Below, piece by piece: positions 1 to 8,094 of a stretch of DNA of 45,110 bases. This DNA is from Clostridia bacterium (GTDB taxonomy: Bacteria > Bacillota > Clostridia > Oscillospirales > CAG-272). A program made the translations under genes and the position numbers. A model generated the notes under the pieces. It was not told the origin of the DNA. It was given only the letters and a program-made list of their open reading frames with translations, and ran no database searches. Each line of letters opens with the position of its first letter. Position 1 is the stretch's first letter. Location: positions 1 to 45,110 of the forward strand of contig JAFTLQ010000030.1 of assembly GCA_017455905.1 (NCBI GenBank), given 5' to 3'.

Positions 1-51
1 GTGAGCGAAAACTTCACCGTAACCATCGGGCAAATAAGACAAAAGCAACGC

Positions 52-100
52 AAAAGCACTTATGACAGACGATTCTTTATCGTTCATCATAAGTGCTTTT
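52..100. terminator. Perfect inverted repeat, probable bidirectional terminator
   Basis: The arms AAAAGCACTTATGA (52-65) and TCATAAGTGCTTTT (87-100) are perfectly complementary with a 21-nt loop. On the minus strand the stem runs into T-rich sequence, so it most likely ends minus-strand transcripts coming from the XRE gene at 283-504. The rest of 1-282 holds no convincing gene. A minus-strand reading frame ends in the TGA inside this stem but has no recognisable start or ribosome site, so it may be a gene remnant. Confidence 0.6.
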
Positions 101-282
101 CTGCTATTTTGTTAAACCTGCGTTTGAGGACATCAGCTAACAATCTCTGTCCTTTTTTCTTGGCAAGCACTGCGTTTATGGTCACACATGCGAATTTGGT
201 GAAGTTACGTTTGTCCGCTTTGCCGAAGGCAAAACTTCACTATCTGTAGGATACCTTCACTTGCGATAGAATGCCCGTAGTA

Positions 283-504
283 TCAAAGCGAGGACGCTTC
301 GTCGTCCTTTACGTATTCGATGATGTCACAGAGGGTACAGTCCAAAGCCGCGCATATGCGGTCTAAAATGTAACTGTCGTAACGAACAACACGATTTTTA
401 TAGTAGCGGTCTATCGTTTGAAATTTGATTTCGGTTCGTTTGGCTAACTCGTACCGAGTAATACCTCGTTTGTCCAAATATCGAGCGATCGTCAATTTTA
501 CCAT
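283..504 (-). CDS. XRE/Cro-type small transcriptional regulator
   Basis: This 73-aa protein is almost entirely one helix-turn-helix domain of the short Cro/CI (YozG-like) class. It has the usual pattern: a first helix ending in YELAKRT, a recognition helix around KFQTIDRYYKN, and a C-terminal CAALDCTLCDIIEYV that matches the family's 'ALxCxxxDIxEY' ending. The ATG at 504 is preceded by AAGGAGGGG at good spacing; an upstream in-frame ATG has no ribosome site. It is divergent from the DUF2493 gene at 614 and probably represses both genes through the GGTATATA-type sites at 535-594. The target is inferred from position only. Confidence 0.85.
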   Translation of the reverse strand: MVKLTIARYLDKRGITRYELAKRTEIKFQTIDRYYKNRVVRYDSYILDRICAALDCTLCDIIEYVKDDEASSL

Positions 505-526
505 AAGCACCCCTCCTTTGATATAT

Positions 527-555
527 ATTTTATCGGATATATACCTAATTGACAA
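527..555 (-). promoter_or_regulatory. Sigma-A promoter of the XRE gene
   Basis: On the minus strand TTGTCA (555-550) and TAAAAT (532-527) are separated by 17 bp. The -35 box overlaps the -35 box of the opposing promoter by five bases, and the spacer contains the operator copy at 535-545. Confidence 0.75.
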
Positions 556-594
556 TTTCTCTATTTTGGTATATACTTATATAGGTATATATCC
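535..594. promoter_or_regulatory. Three-copy operator region between divergent promoters
   Basis: GGATATATACC (535-545) and GGTATATATCC (584-594) are a perfect 11-bp inverted pair. A third, shorter copy GGTATATAC lies at 568-576 on the -10 box of the rightward promoter. One site sits in the leftward promoter spacer, one on the rightward -10 and one between that -10 and the ribosome site. This is the arrangement expected of a repressor that controls itself and the divergent gene. That the XRE protein is the ligand is an inference. Confidence 0.7.
549..577 (+). promoter_or_regulatory. Sigma-A promoter of the DUF2493 gene
   Basis: TTGACA (549-554), a 17-bp spacer and TATACT (572-577). The transcript would start near 584, inside the right-hand operator. 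Confidence 0.8.
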
Positions 595-613
595 AAAAGG
601 AGGATTTTATTCA

Positions 614-943
614 ATGAAATTGCTGATCGTTGGTTCGCGTAGCATCACCGAGTTTGACTTATCACCGTATATTCCGGCGGATGTTGATACCGTTATTAGC
701 GGAGGCGCCGACGGAATCGATAGCTTAGCGGAGCAGTATGCGGATTTACACCACCTCTCCAAATATATATTACGCCCGCGCTACGATCTTTACGGTCGCG
801 CTGCGCCACTCAAGCGCAACGAACAAATGGTTGATATGGCCGACGCCGTACTCGTCATATGGGACGGTCGCTCGAAAGGTACGCAATATACGCTGACATA
901 TTCGAAAAAAATGAACAAGCCAATAACGCTTGTTCAATCCTAA
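614..943 (+). CDS. SLOG/DUF2493 (YspA-like) family protein
   Basis: This 109-aa protein has a Rossmann-like SLOG fold signature: an N-terminal strand with GSRSI, then SGGADGIDSLAE, a P-x(6)-YGRAAPLKRN stretch, and WDGRSKGT near the C-terminus. SLOG proteins are thought to bind nucleotide-derived ligands, and several subfamilies act in defence or phage-related modules; no ligand can be assigned here. ATG 614 follows AGGAGG (598-603) at 10 bp. A longer in-frame reading would run back through the promoter and is rejected. The gene is single, divergent from an XRE repressor, and looks like part of a small accessory module. Confidence 0.8.
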   Translation: MKLLIVGSRSITEFDLSPYIPADVDTVISGGADGIDSLAEQYADLHHLSKYILRPRYDLYGRAAPLKRNEQMVDMADAVLVIWDGRSKGTQYTLTYSKKMNKPITLVQS

Positions 944-983
944 CAGCGTCGCTCGCTTTTACAATCCGAATGGTATGTGATGG

Positions 984-1013
984 GGCTTTTGATATGCCAA
1001 TGTCAAAAGAGCC
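984..1013 (+). terminator. Weak hairpin after the DUF2493 gene
   Basis: GGCTTTTGA (984-992) can pair with TCAAAA-GA-GCC (1003-1013) with a two-base bulge, followed by TTTAGTACC. The T-tract is poor, so this is only a possible terminator. Confidence 0.3.
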
Positions 1014-1084
1014 TTTAGTACCTATATACGCGTCTTTTCCATTATTTAAGTAGTTAAATTTACTAAAAAAATTCCAAAAAAGTA

Positions 1085-1113
1085 TTGACAAACAACGAAA
1101 CGGGTGGTAAAAT
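1085..1113 (+). promoter_or_regulatory. Sigma-A promoter of rplU-prp-rpmA
   Basis: TTGACA (1085-1090), 17 bp, TAAAAT (1108-1113). It lies about 80 bases before the L21 start and leaves a structured leader. Confidence 0.85.
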
Positions 1114-1119
1114 AGAATG

Positions 1120-1195
1120 ACGCATGCTGGTAGGCTCTCAAAGTACGTTCGTACGCCTGCCGTAGCGATTTTACACGAAAGTGAGGTGCTTTTTC
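1120..1195 (+). promoter_or_regulatory. Candidate L21 leader RNA
   Basis: The short 5' leader of rplU folds into a stem GGTAGGC (1129-1135) with GCCTGCC (1155-1161), one wobble pair, enclosing an inner GTAC-GTTC-GTAC hairpin (1143-1154). Firmicutes commonly carry an autoregulatory L21 leader in this position. I cannot confirm a match to the family consensus by eye, so the call rests on position plus the stem. Confidence 0.45.
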
Positions 1196-1504
1196 ATGTT
1201 CGCTATTTTTGTAACGGGCGGAAAGCAGTACAAGGTTGCCGAGGGAGACGTTATTTTCGTCGAGAAGCTCGGTGTCGAGGAAGGCGAAACTGTCACGTTT
1301 GACACGGTTCTGGCTGTATGCGATGAAACGCTGACCGTTGGTGCTCCCTATGTGGATGGCGCAAAGGTCGTTGCTAACGTTGTGAAGAATGGCAAGTCCA
1401 AGAAGATCGACGTTATCAAGTACAAGTCCAAGAAGAACGAAAAGAAGAAGATCGGTCATCGTCAGTGGTACACGAAGATCAGTATCGAAAAGATCGAGGC
1501 TTAA
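1196..1504 (+). CDS. rplU: Ribosomal protein bL21
   Basis: A 102-aa large-subunit protein with the L21 landmarks: an N-terminal [10 protein letters not shown], a central FDTVLAV followed by VGAPYV, and a C-terminal [17 protein letters not shown] that contacts 23S rRNA. ATG 1196 follows GAGGTG at suitable spacing. It is first in the conserved Firmicutes order rplU-prp-rpmA and is expressed from the promoter at 1085. Confidence 0.97.
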   Translation: MFAIFVTGGKQYKVAEGDVIFVEKLGVEEGETVTFDTVLAVCDETLTVGAPYVDGAKVVANVVKNGKSKKIDVIKYKSKKNEKKKIGHRQWYTKISIEKIEA

Positions 1505-1512
1505 TTCTTTTT

Positions 1513-1869
1513 ATGACAAGCATTACGTTTTATAAGGCCGACGGATTTTATTACGGCTGGGAAGAGCAGGGACATACAGGCTACGGTGAGTCGGGGGACG
1601 ACGTCCTCTGTGCGGCACTGTCCAGCATGACCATGCTGATCATCAATGCGATCGAGGTATCGTATGCCTCGGATGTGGAATATACGGTGGACGAAAAGAC
1701 CACGGATATCCGCGTCGTAGCGCGCGGTGCGCTTCCCAAGTACGAAAAAAACGAAAAGAAACAATATGCGGTTTCCGGTCTTATCCAGGCTTACTTCTTC
1801 CAGCTGATGGATCTCGTTGAGGAATATTATGAGTTCCTTGACGTCAAGGAGATCGAGCGGGCGCTGTAA
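1513..1869 (+). CDS. prp: Ribosomal-processing cysteine protease Prp
   Basis: This 118-aa YsxB/Prp family protease removes the N-terminal extension of L27 in Firmicutes. The family dyad is visible as His21 (in GHTGYGESGDD) and Cys33 (in DDVLCAALS), next to the positions of the characterised S. aureus residues. The ATG at 1513 is 8 bp after the rplU stop with little upstream ribosome site, so translation is probably coupled to rplU. Its substrate is encoded by the next gene, whose N-terminus carries the matching cleavage motif. Confidence 0.93.
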   Translation: MTSITFYKADGFYYGWEEQGHTGYGESGDDVLCAALSSMTMLIINAIEVSYASDVEYTVDEKTTDIRVVARGALPKYEKNEKKQYAVSGLIQAYFFQLMDLVEEYYEFLDVKEIERAL

Positions 1870-1911
1870 AGCCGCAGTCGCATTCCAAAATATTATGGAG
1901 GTACATTGAAT

Positions 1912-2193
1912 ATGTTAAGAATCAGCTTGCAATTCTTCGCTCACAAAAAGGGCGTAGGTTCTACCAAAAACGGTCGTGATTCCGAATCCAAGCGCCTTGG
2001 CGTTAAGAAGGCAGACGGCCAGGCTGTTCTTGCCGGCAATATTCTTGTCCGTCAGCGCGGCACCAAGATCCATCCCGGTACGAACGTTGGTATCGGTTCG
2101 GACGACACCCTGTTCGCTCTTGTCAGCGGCACGGTGAAGTTTGAGCATATCACAGGCGGTAAGAAGCGCGTCAGCGTTTATCCCGCGGAATAA
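1912..2193 (+). CDS. rpmA: Ribosomal protein bL27, with Prp-cleaved extension
   Basis: A 93-aa protein beginning [14 protein letters not shown]: the nine residues up to LQFF are the Firmicutes-specific extension that Prp removes to expose AHKKG, the part that reaches the peptidyl transferase centre. The body has [25 protein letters not shown] and the typical L27 end. ATG 1912 is preceded by GGAGGT (1897-1902); an in-frame TTG two codons upstream is rejected. It is third in the rplU operon, closed by the terminator at 2206. Confidence 0.97.
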   Translation: MLRISLQFFAHKKGVGSTKNGRDSESKRLGVKKADGQAVLAGNILVRQRGTKIHPGTNVGIGSDDTLFALVSGTVKFEHITGGKKRVSVYPAE

Positions 2194-2205
2194 TTTTGTC
2201 TTTTG

Positions 2206-2250
2206 AGAGGCGCTATGGGATATATGTATGTCCTCGGCGCCTCTTTTTGT
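2206..2250 (+). terminator. Intrinsic terminator of the rplU operon
   Basis: AGAGGCGC (2206-2213) pairs with GCGCCTCT (2237-2244) and is followed by TTTTTGT. Confidence 0.85.
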
Positions 2251-2284
2251 CTATCTATTTCATTTTCATTAAAGGAGGAGAATT

Positions 2285-3304
2285 ATGTCTATTTTAGTTA
2301 CAGGCGGTACCGGTTACATCGGCTCGCATACCGTCGTTGAGCTGTTTGGCATTGGCGAGGACGTCGTTATCGTCGATAACCTGTCCAACAGTAAGCTTTG
2401 CGTGCTGGACCGCATCGAAACCATCACGGGACGCCGTCCCGAATTCATCAAGTGCGACCTTCTCGATGAGGAGGCGCTGGATCGCGTATTTGCGACCCAT
2501 CCCGACATTACCGCCGTTATCCACTTCGCCGGTCTGAAGGCCGTCGGTGAGTCGTGCGAGCAGCCGCTTCGCTACTATCACAACAATCTGACCGGTACGT
2601 TTTTCCTTCTCTCTTGTATGAAAAAATACGGCGTTCATCGCTTGGTCTTCTCGTCCTCTGCGACCGTATACGGCCTGCCGAAGACGGTGCCGATCAAGGA
2701 GGATTTTCCTCTTTCGACGACCAACCCCTACGGAGAGACTAAGCTGATGATCGAGCGCATCATCGCCGATACTGCCAAGGCCGACCCCGAGCTGTCTGCC
2801 TGCATCCTGCGCTATTTCAACCCCATCGGTGCGCATGAAAGCGGCCTGATCGGTGAGGATCCTCGCGGTATTCCCAACAACCTTCTTCCGTACATCGCCA
2901 AGGTGGCGGCAGGAAAGCTGGAGTGCCTGAGCGTATTCGGAAACGATTACGATACGCCCGACGGAACCGGCGTGCGTGATTACATCCACGTCGTTGACCT
3001 GGCAAAGGCGCACTTGAAGGCGCTGGACTACACCGCACGTCGCACGGGCGTTGACTATGTCAACGTCGGTACGGGTAACGGATATTCCGTTCTGCAGATG
3101 GTAGAGGCCTTCGGTAAGGTATGGGGCTCGCCCGTTAAGTATCGCATCGCTCCTCGCCGTCCCGGTGACATCGGTGTTTGCTACGCCGATCCGACCAAGG
3201 CTGAGCAGGTTCTTGGCTGGAAGGCAGAGCGCGATCTTGAAAAGATGTGCGAGGACTCTGCCCGTTGGCAGAGAAACAATCCCGACGGCTACCCCGACGA
3301 CTGA
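2285..3304 (+). CDS. galE: UDP-glucose 4-epimerase
   Basis: A 339-aa extended short-chain dehydrogenase that interconverts UDP-glucose and UDP-galactose using bound NAD. The NAD site GGTGYIG is at residues 7-13, catalytic Ser sits in VFSSSATVYG near 124, and the YxxxK pair is Tyr149/Lys153 in NPYGETK, the same numbering as the E. coli enzyme. Length and the C-terminal RPGD motif are typical. AAAGGAGGAG precedes the ATG. The HAD gene starts one base after the stop, so the two are probably co-transcribed and coupled. Confidence 0.95.
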   Translation: MSILVTGGTGYIGSHTVVELFGIGEDVVIVDNLSNSKLCVLDRIETITGRRPEFIKCDLLDEEALDRVFATHPDITAVIHFAGLKAVGESCEQPLRYYHNNLTGTFFLLSCMKKYGVHRLVFSSSATVYGLPKTVPIKEDFPLSTTNPYGETKLMIERIIADTAKADPELSACILRYFNPIGAHESGLIGEDPRGIPNNLLPYIAKVAAGKLECLSVFGNDYDTPDGTGVRDYIHVVDLAKAHLKALDYTARRTGVDYVNVGTGNGYSVLQMVEAFGKVWGSPVKYRIAPRRPGDIGVCYADPTKAEQVLGWKAERDLEKMCEDSARWQRNNPDGYPDD

Positions 3305-3305
3305 T

Positions 3306-4103
3306 ATGTCGACCCTTCGCGACAAGCGGCTGTTCCTGTTCGATATGGACGGAACGCTGTATCTGGAGGACACGCTATTTGACGGCACGCTCGAGCTTTT
3401 GCATCGCATTCGGGAAAAGGGCGGCACCTATTTGTTTTTGACAAACAATTCGTCAAAGGGCGTTGACGCCTACGTCGAAAAGCTGACGCGTCTCGGCATT
3501 CCCTGCGAGGCGGCGGACTTTCTCACCTCCACCGATGCGACGGTCGCGTACGTCAGAGAGCATGCTCCGTCGAAGCGCTTTTACTGCGTAGGCACGCGCT
3601 CCTTTGTGCAGCAGCTGCGGTCGTGCGGTCTGTCGGTGACCGACGACGTGACCGATGACGCCGTCGACGGCGTCATCCTGTCCAACGATACGGAGCTGAC
3701 CTTTGCTAAGCTCTCGCACGCGTCGCGCCTTTTGACGTGCGCCGATCGGCTGTATCTTGCCACAAACCCCGATTGGGTTTGCCCGACCTCGTTCGGCTCG
3801 GTTCCCGATTGTGGCTCCTTTGCACAGATGCTGGAGCATGCGACGGGGAAAAGGCCGTACGTGATCGGCAAGCCGCGCCCCGATATGCTTCAGTTAGCCA
3901 TGCGACGCTGCGGCTGCACGGCCGAGGAAACGCTGATGGTCGGTGACCGCCTGTATACCGATATTGCTGCCGGTGTGAACGCCGGTGTCGATACCGTATT
4001 TGTTCTGTCGGGGGAGGGCACACGCGCGATGCTGGCGTCGTCCGACGTAACGCCTACCTACGTGATGGAGGACGTGCGCGAGCTGTGTCGCCGTATTGGA
4101 TGA
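3306..4103 (+). CDS. HAD superfamily IIA (NagD-like) phosphatase
   Basis: A 265-aa cytosolic hydrolase with all four HAD motifs: DMDGTL (Asp13 nucleophile, Asp15), TNNSSK, the lysine in IGKPRPDM and VGDRLYTDI. The subclass IIA cap lies between motifs II and III, as in NagD, p-nitrophenyl phosphatase and sugar-phosphate phosphatases. The ATG lies one base after the galE stop; earlier in-frame starts lie inside galE and are rejected. Pairing with galE suggests a sugar-phosphate or nucleotide substrate, but this is inference. Confidence 0.88.
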   Translation: MSTLRDKRLFLFDMDGTLYLEDTLFDGTLELLHRIREKGGTYLFLTNNSSKGVDAYVEKLTRLGIPCEAADFLTSTDATVAYVREHAPSKRFYCVGTRSFVQQLRSCGLSVTDDVTDDAVDGVILSNDTELTFAKLSHASRLLTCADRLYLATNPDWVCPTSFGSVPDCGSFAQMLEHATGKRPYVIGKPRPDMLQLAMRRCGCTAEETLMVGDRLYTDIAAGVNAGVDTVFVLSGEGTRAMLASSDVTPTYVMEDVRELCRRIG

Positions 4104-4163
4104 TGCAAATGTGAACAAACTGTAAATAATCAACGCGTTTTTTGGTTTTTTTACCCTTGCGTG

Positions 4164-4192
4164 TGGACTTTTTCCATGGAATATGGTATAAT
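4164..4192 (+). promoter_or_regulatory. Promoter of ppdK
   Basis: TGGACT (4164-4169), 17 bp, perfect TATAAT (4187-4192), about 57 bp before the ppdK start. Confidence 0.7.
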
Positions 4193-4248
4193 ACCAAGAA
4201 CGCAAAAATATATTTAAAATTTATTATGTGATGGAGGAATTTCACACG

Positions 4249-6870
4249 ATGAGCAACAAGTACGTTTATCTGTTCTCTGAAGGCAACAAGGACATGCGTA
4301 ACCTCCTTGGCGGTAAGGGTGCTAACCTCGCCGAGATGACGCACATTGGACTTCCCGTTCCCCAGGGCTTTACGATCACCACGGAGGCCTGCACGCAGTA
4401 TTACGAGGACGGCAAGCAGATCAATCCCGCCATTCAGGCAGAGATCAACGAATATATCGGTAAGATGGAGCAGATTACCGGTAAGAAGTTCGGTGACAAG
4501 AAGAATCCTCTTCTCGTTTCCGTCCGTTCCGGTGCCCGTGCTTCCATGCCCGGCATGATGGACACCATCCTTAACCTTGGTATCAACGAGGATGTTGTTG
4601 ACTACATGGCAACCAGCTCGGGTAACCCCAGATGGGCTTGGGACTGCTACAGACGCTTTATCCAGATGTACTCCGACGTCGTTATGGAGGTCGGTAAGAA
4701 GTACTTCGAAGAGCTGATCGACAAGATGAAGGAAGAGAAGGGTGTAAAGCAGGACATTGAGCTGACGGCCGATGATCTCAAGGAGCTCGCTAACCAGTTC
4801 AAGGCCGAGTACAAGGCTAAGATCGGTCAGGACTTCCCCTCCGATCCCAAAGAGCAGCTCATGGGCGCTATCAAGGCGGTCTTCCGTTCTTGGGACAACC
4901 CCCGTGCCAACGTTTACAGACGTGACAACGACATTCCCTATTCTTGGGGTACGGCTGTTAACGTTCAGATGATGGCCTTCGGTAACATGGGTGACGATTG
5001 CGGTACCGGTGTTGCCTTCACGCGTGACCCTGCTACCGGTGAGAAGAAGCTCATGGGTGAGTTCCTTACCAACGCACAGGGTGAGGACGTCGTTGCCGGC
5101 GTTCGTACGCCTATGCCCATCGCACAGATGGAAGAGAAGTTCCCCGAGGCGTTTGAGCAGTTCAAGCAGGTCTGCCAGACCCTGGAGAGCCACTACAGAG
5201 ATATGCAGGACATGGAGTTCACCGTTGAGCACGGCAAGCTCTTTATGCTCCAGACCAGAAACGGTAAGAGAACCGCTCAGGCAGCTCTTAAGATCGCTTG
5301 CGACCTCGTTGACGAGGGTATGAGAACCGAGCAGGAAGCCGTTCTTATGATCGATCCCAGAAACCTTGACACGCTGCTTCATCCGCAGTTCGATGCAAAG
5401 GCACTGAAGGGGGCTACCCCCATGGGTAAGGGTCTTGGTGCTTCTCCCGGCGCCGCTTGCGGTAAGATCGTTTTCTCCGCTGACGATGCTGTGGCTTGGG
5501 CTGAAAAGGGCGAAAAGGTCGTTCTTGTCCGTCTGGAGACCTCTCCCGAGGACATCACGGGCATGAAGGCCGCTCAGGGTATCCTCACCGTTCGTGGCGG
5601 TATGACCTCTCACGCAGCTGTTGTTGCTCGTGGTATGGGTACCTGCTGCGTATCCGGTTGCGGCGACATCAAGATGGATGAAGAAAACAAGAAGTTCACG
5701 CTGGCAGGTAAGACCTTCCACGAGGGCGATTGCATCTCCATCGACGGCACCACCGGTAACATCTACGAGGGTATCATTCCTACCGTTGACGCTACCATCG
5801 CCGGCGAATTTGGCAGAATCATGGCTTGGGCTGACAAGTACAGAGTTCTTAAGGTAAGAACCAACGCGGATACGCCCGCTGATGCAAAGAAGGCTCGCGC
5901 ACTTGGTGCTGAGGGTATCGGTCTTTGCCGTACCGAGCACATGTTCTTCGAGCCCGACAGAATTGCTGCCTTCCGTGAGATGATCTGCGCGGACACCGTT
6001 GAGGAAAGAGAAGCTGCTCTTGCCAAGATCGAGCCCATGCAGCAGTCCGACTTCGAGAAGCTTTACGAAGCACTTGAAGGTAACCCTGTTACCATTCGTT
6101 TCCTTGACCCGCCTCTTCATGAGTTCGTTCCCACGGAGGAAGAGGACATCGCTGCTCTCGCTAAGACGCAGGGCAAGACCGTTGAGGATATCAAGAACAT
6201 CATCGCATCTCTGCATGAGTTCAACCCCATGATGGGTCACCGCGGATGCCGTCTGGCTGTCACCTATCCCGAGATCGCCAAGATGCAGACCGCAGCCGTC
6301 ATCAAGGCCGCTATCAACGTTCAGAAGGCTCACGCTGACTGGAAGGTCGTTCCCGAGATCATGATCCCCCTTGTTGGCGAGATCAAGGAGCTCAAGTACG
6401 TTAAGAACGTCGTTGTTGCAACGGCTGACGAGATCATCGCTGCATCGGGCATCGAGCTCAAGTATGAGGTCGGTACCATGATCGAGATCCCCAGAGCCTG
6501 CATCACCGCGGACGATATCGCAAAGGAGGCTGAGTTCTTCTGCTTCGGTACCAACGACCTGACGCAGATGACCTACGGCTTCTCCCGTGACGACGCCGGT
6601 AAGTTCCTTAACGCTTACTACGATGCAAAGATCTTCGAAAACGATCCCTTTGCTAAGCTCGACCAGGTTGGTGTCGGTAAGCTGATGCAGACCGCCGTTA
6701 AGCTCGGTAGAGGTGTACGTCCCGATATGCACATCGGTATCTGCGGCGAGCACGGTGGCGACCCCACGTCCGTTGAGTTCTGCCACGAGATCGGTCTGTC
6801 TTACGTTTCCTGCTCTCCCTTCCGTGTGCCGATCGCACGCCTTGCCGCTGCTCAGGCCGCTCTGAAGTAA
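4249..6870 (+). CDS. ppdK: Pyruvate, phosphate dikinase
   Basis: An 873-aa enzyme that interconverts pyruvate, ATP and phosphate with PEP, AMP and pyrophosphate; in anaerobes it often runs in the glycolytic, ATP-forming direction. Domain order is an N-terminal nucleotide-binding domain (GGKGANLAEM near residue 20), a central phosphohistidine domain with GGMTSHAAVVARGMG, where the catalytic histidine is residue 455 as in the Clostridium symbiosum enzyme, and a C-terminal PEP/pyruvate barrel with FGTNDLTQMTYG and GICGEHGG. ATG 4249 follows GGAGG at 11 bp. Codon use is strongly biased, as expected of a highly expressed gene. Confidence 0.97.
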   Translation: MSNKYVYLFSEGNKDMRNLLGGKGANLAEMTHIGLPVPQGFTITTEACTQYYEDGKQINPAIQAEINEYIGKMEQITGKKFGDKKNPLLVSVRSGARASMPGMMDTILNLGINEDVVDYMATSSGNPRWAWDCYRRFIQMYSDVVMEVGKKYFEELIDKMKEEKGVKQDIELTADDLKELANQFKAEYKAKIGQDFPSDPKEQLMGAIKAVFRSWDNPRANVYRRDNDIPYSWGTAVNVQMMAFGNMGDDCGTGVAFTRDPATGEKKLMGEFLTNAQGEDVVAGVRTPMPIAQMEEKFPEAFEQFKQVCQTLESHYRDMQDMEFTVEHGKLFMLQTRNGKRTAQAALKIACDLVDEGMRTEQEAVLMIDPRNLDTLLHPQFDAKALKGATPMGKGLGASPGAACGKIVFSADDAVAWAEKGEKVVLVRLETSPEDITGMKAAQGILTVRGGMTSHAAVVARGMGTCCVSGCGDIKMDEENKKFTLAGKTFHEGDCISIDGTTGNIYEGIIPTVDATIAGEFGRIMAWADKYRVLKVRTNADTPADAKKARALGAEGIGLCRTEHMFFEPDRIAAFREMICADTVEEREAALAKIEPMQQSDFEKLYEALEGNPVTIRFLDPPLHEFVPTEEEDIAALAKTQGKTVEDIKNIIASLHEFNPMMGHRGCRLAVTYPEIAKMQTAAVIKAAINVQKAHADWKVVPEIMIPLVGEIKELKYVKNVVVATADEIIAASGIELKYEVGTMIEIPRACITADDIAKEAEFFCFGTNDLTQMTYGFSRDDAGKFLNAYYDAKIFENDPFAKLDQVGVGKLMQTAVKLGRGVRPDMHIGICGEHGGDPTSVEFCHEIGLSYVSCSPFRVPIARLAAAQAALK

Positions 6871-6927
6871 GAGTACATCAACGCAGACAAGACAGGATCT
6901 TGTCAAAACTTGCAAACAAAAGCATAC

Positions 6928-6967
6928 AAAAAAGGCCTTGCAAAAGCAATTTTGCAAGGCCTTTTTT
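6928..6967 (+). terminator. Strong intrinsic terminator of ppdK
   Basis: An 18-bp stem, 6928-6945 with 6950-6967, closes a GCAA tetraloop; core arms are AAGGCCTTGCAAAA and its complement, ending in a T run. The 200 bases from 6968 to the AraC stop show no gene. Confidence 0.95.
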
Positions 6968-7173
6968 GTTATGTTAGGCGAAGCGGTGCTTCTCTTGTTC
7001 CTCATATTCCTCGGCAGGGAGCATATGGTCTCCTTGCTATGTATTTCTAAATGGCTGGGTAAGAATGCTTTATTGTACCATAGGCGTGGTGGCTTTTTTT
7101 AGTGGGTATCAAAAAAGATGACGAGATTCATATGCTCTGCCAAAAGAGCTCGGCTGTATACGATTTTTGCGTG

Positions 7174-7980
7174 CTATGAAATGCCGTGTGCGGGCAGGGC
7201 AGGGGACAACAGGCGGCTTTGCCGGTAGTCCTTTGGCGAAACACCCTCCTTTTTCTTGAAGTATTTTGAAAAATAATAGACCGACGAAAAGCCAACAGCC
7301 TCTGCGATCTCGTTGATCGGCGTGCGCGCATACAGCATAAGGCGCTTGGCTTGCTCCAATCGGTGATTCAGCAGGTCGTTTACGGGGGATAGCCCGTAGC
7401 GGCTCTTATATAGCGCACAAAAATAGCTTTGCGAATATCCGCAGCACTGTGCCATCTCCTCTAATGTCCATGCGTGCTTGTAGTTGCGCATGATCGCCCC
7501 GCGCACCCCCTCCAGCTTGTCGGTGGCGGATGCGCTTGCTTGCTTTTTATAGGCGCGATACAGGTCAATGACTGCTTGCCGCACGGTCATATTGCAAACG
7601 TCCTCCCATCCGTCAAGGGAAAGATCCTTTTCCTTGTCAATGCGTTCGATCGCAGAGGAAAGGTAGAAGGAGCCGTCGATGTGAAACGGCTCGTTGAGCG
7701 GCAGAGGGTATCGTTTCAGCAGCTCGGCAAGATCCTCGCCCGCGATATACATCCAATCGTTGCGAAAGCCCTCGTCGGCCTCGGTGGTCGGGCCGTGGTA
7801 AATGATGTGCCCGGGCTCCAGGATGAGGTAATCGCCGGCTTTGCCTCGCATGGGTGCTGAAGCGATCTCGGCTACGTAGTCGGTGCGGAAATAACTGATA
7901 AAATAATACGGCAGCGTCGTCCGTTGGCAAAACTCGCCCTTTTTATGATTGAAATCAATGCCGTACACAAGGACGTCCAT
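7174..7980 (-). CDS. AraC-family transcriptional regulator
   Basis: A 268-aa regulator with an N-terminal cupin-like ligand domain (ILEPGHIIYHGP, residues about 50-60) and a C-terminal double helix-turn-helix: TLEEMAQCCGYSQSYFCALYK, then INEIAEAVGFSSVYYFSKYFKK and the usual SPKDYRQ end. ATG 7980 follows GGAGGAAGG; a TTG four codons upstream overlaps that ribosome site and is rejected. It is divergent from the beta-mannosidase, so it probably activates that gene in response to a mannoside. Its stop codon is TAG. Confidence 0.9.
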   Translation of the reverse strand: MDVLVYGIDFNHKKGEFCQRTTLPYYFISYFRTDYVAEIASAPMRGKAGDYLILEPGHIIYHGPTTEADEGFRNDWMYIAGEDLAELLKRYPLPLNEPFHIDGSFYLSSAIERIDKEKDLSLDGWEDVCNMTVRQAVIDLYRAYKKQASASATDKLEGVRGAIMRNYKHAWTLEEMAQCCGYSQSYFCALYKSRYGLSPVNDLLNHRLEQAKRLMLYARTPINEIAEAVGFSSVYYFSKYFKKKEGVSPKDYRQSRLLSPALPAHGIS

Positions 7981-8029
7981 ACCTTCCTCCAAACAGTAAG
8001 ATAATACAAATTTAGCACAATATATTCCA

Positions 8030-8058
8030 TTGATATCCGTATTTTATCATAATATAAT
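8030..8058 (+). promoter_or_regulatory. Promoter of the beta-mannosidase gene
   Basis: TTGATA (8030-8035), 17 bp, TATAAT (8053-8058). It lies in the 114-bp divergent gap to the AraC regulator, which should hold the regulator's binding site. A weaker opposing promoter (TGGAAT, 17 bp, TATTAT on the minus strand) may serve the regulator. Confidence 0.75.
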
Positions 8059-8094
8059 GTAAATGTCAAGAAAATTAATGAGGGAGGCTTTTGT

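Noticed and set aside
1..249. Plus-strand frame at the window start
   Set aside because: Reads through the inverted repeat at 52-100 and a second hairpin at 199-240; composition is not protein-like.
2294..3427. 377-codon minus-strand frame opposite galE
   Set aside because: Antisense shadow of galE without ribosome site or domain.
4054..7005. Very long open frame on the minus strand across ppdK
   Set aside because: It is a shadow of the strongly codon-biased ppdK frame; it has no ribosome site and no recognisable protein features.
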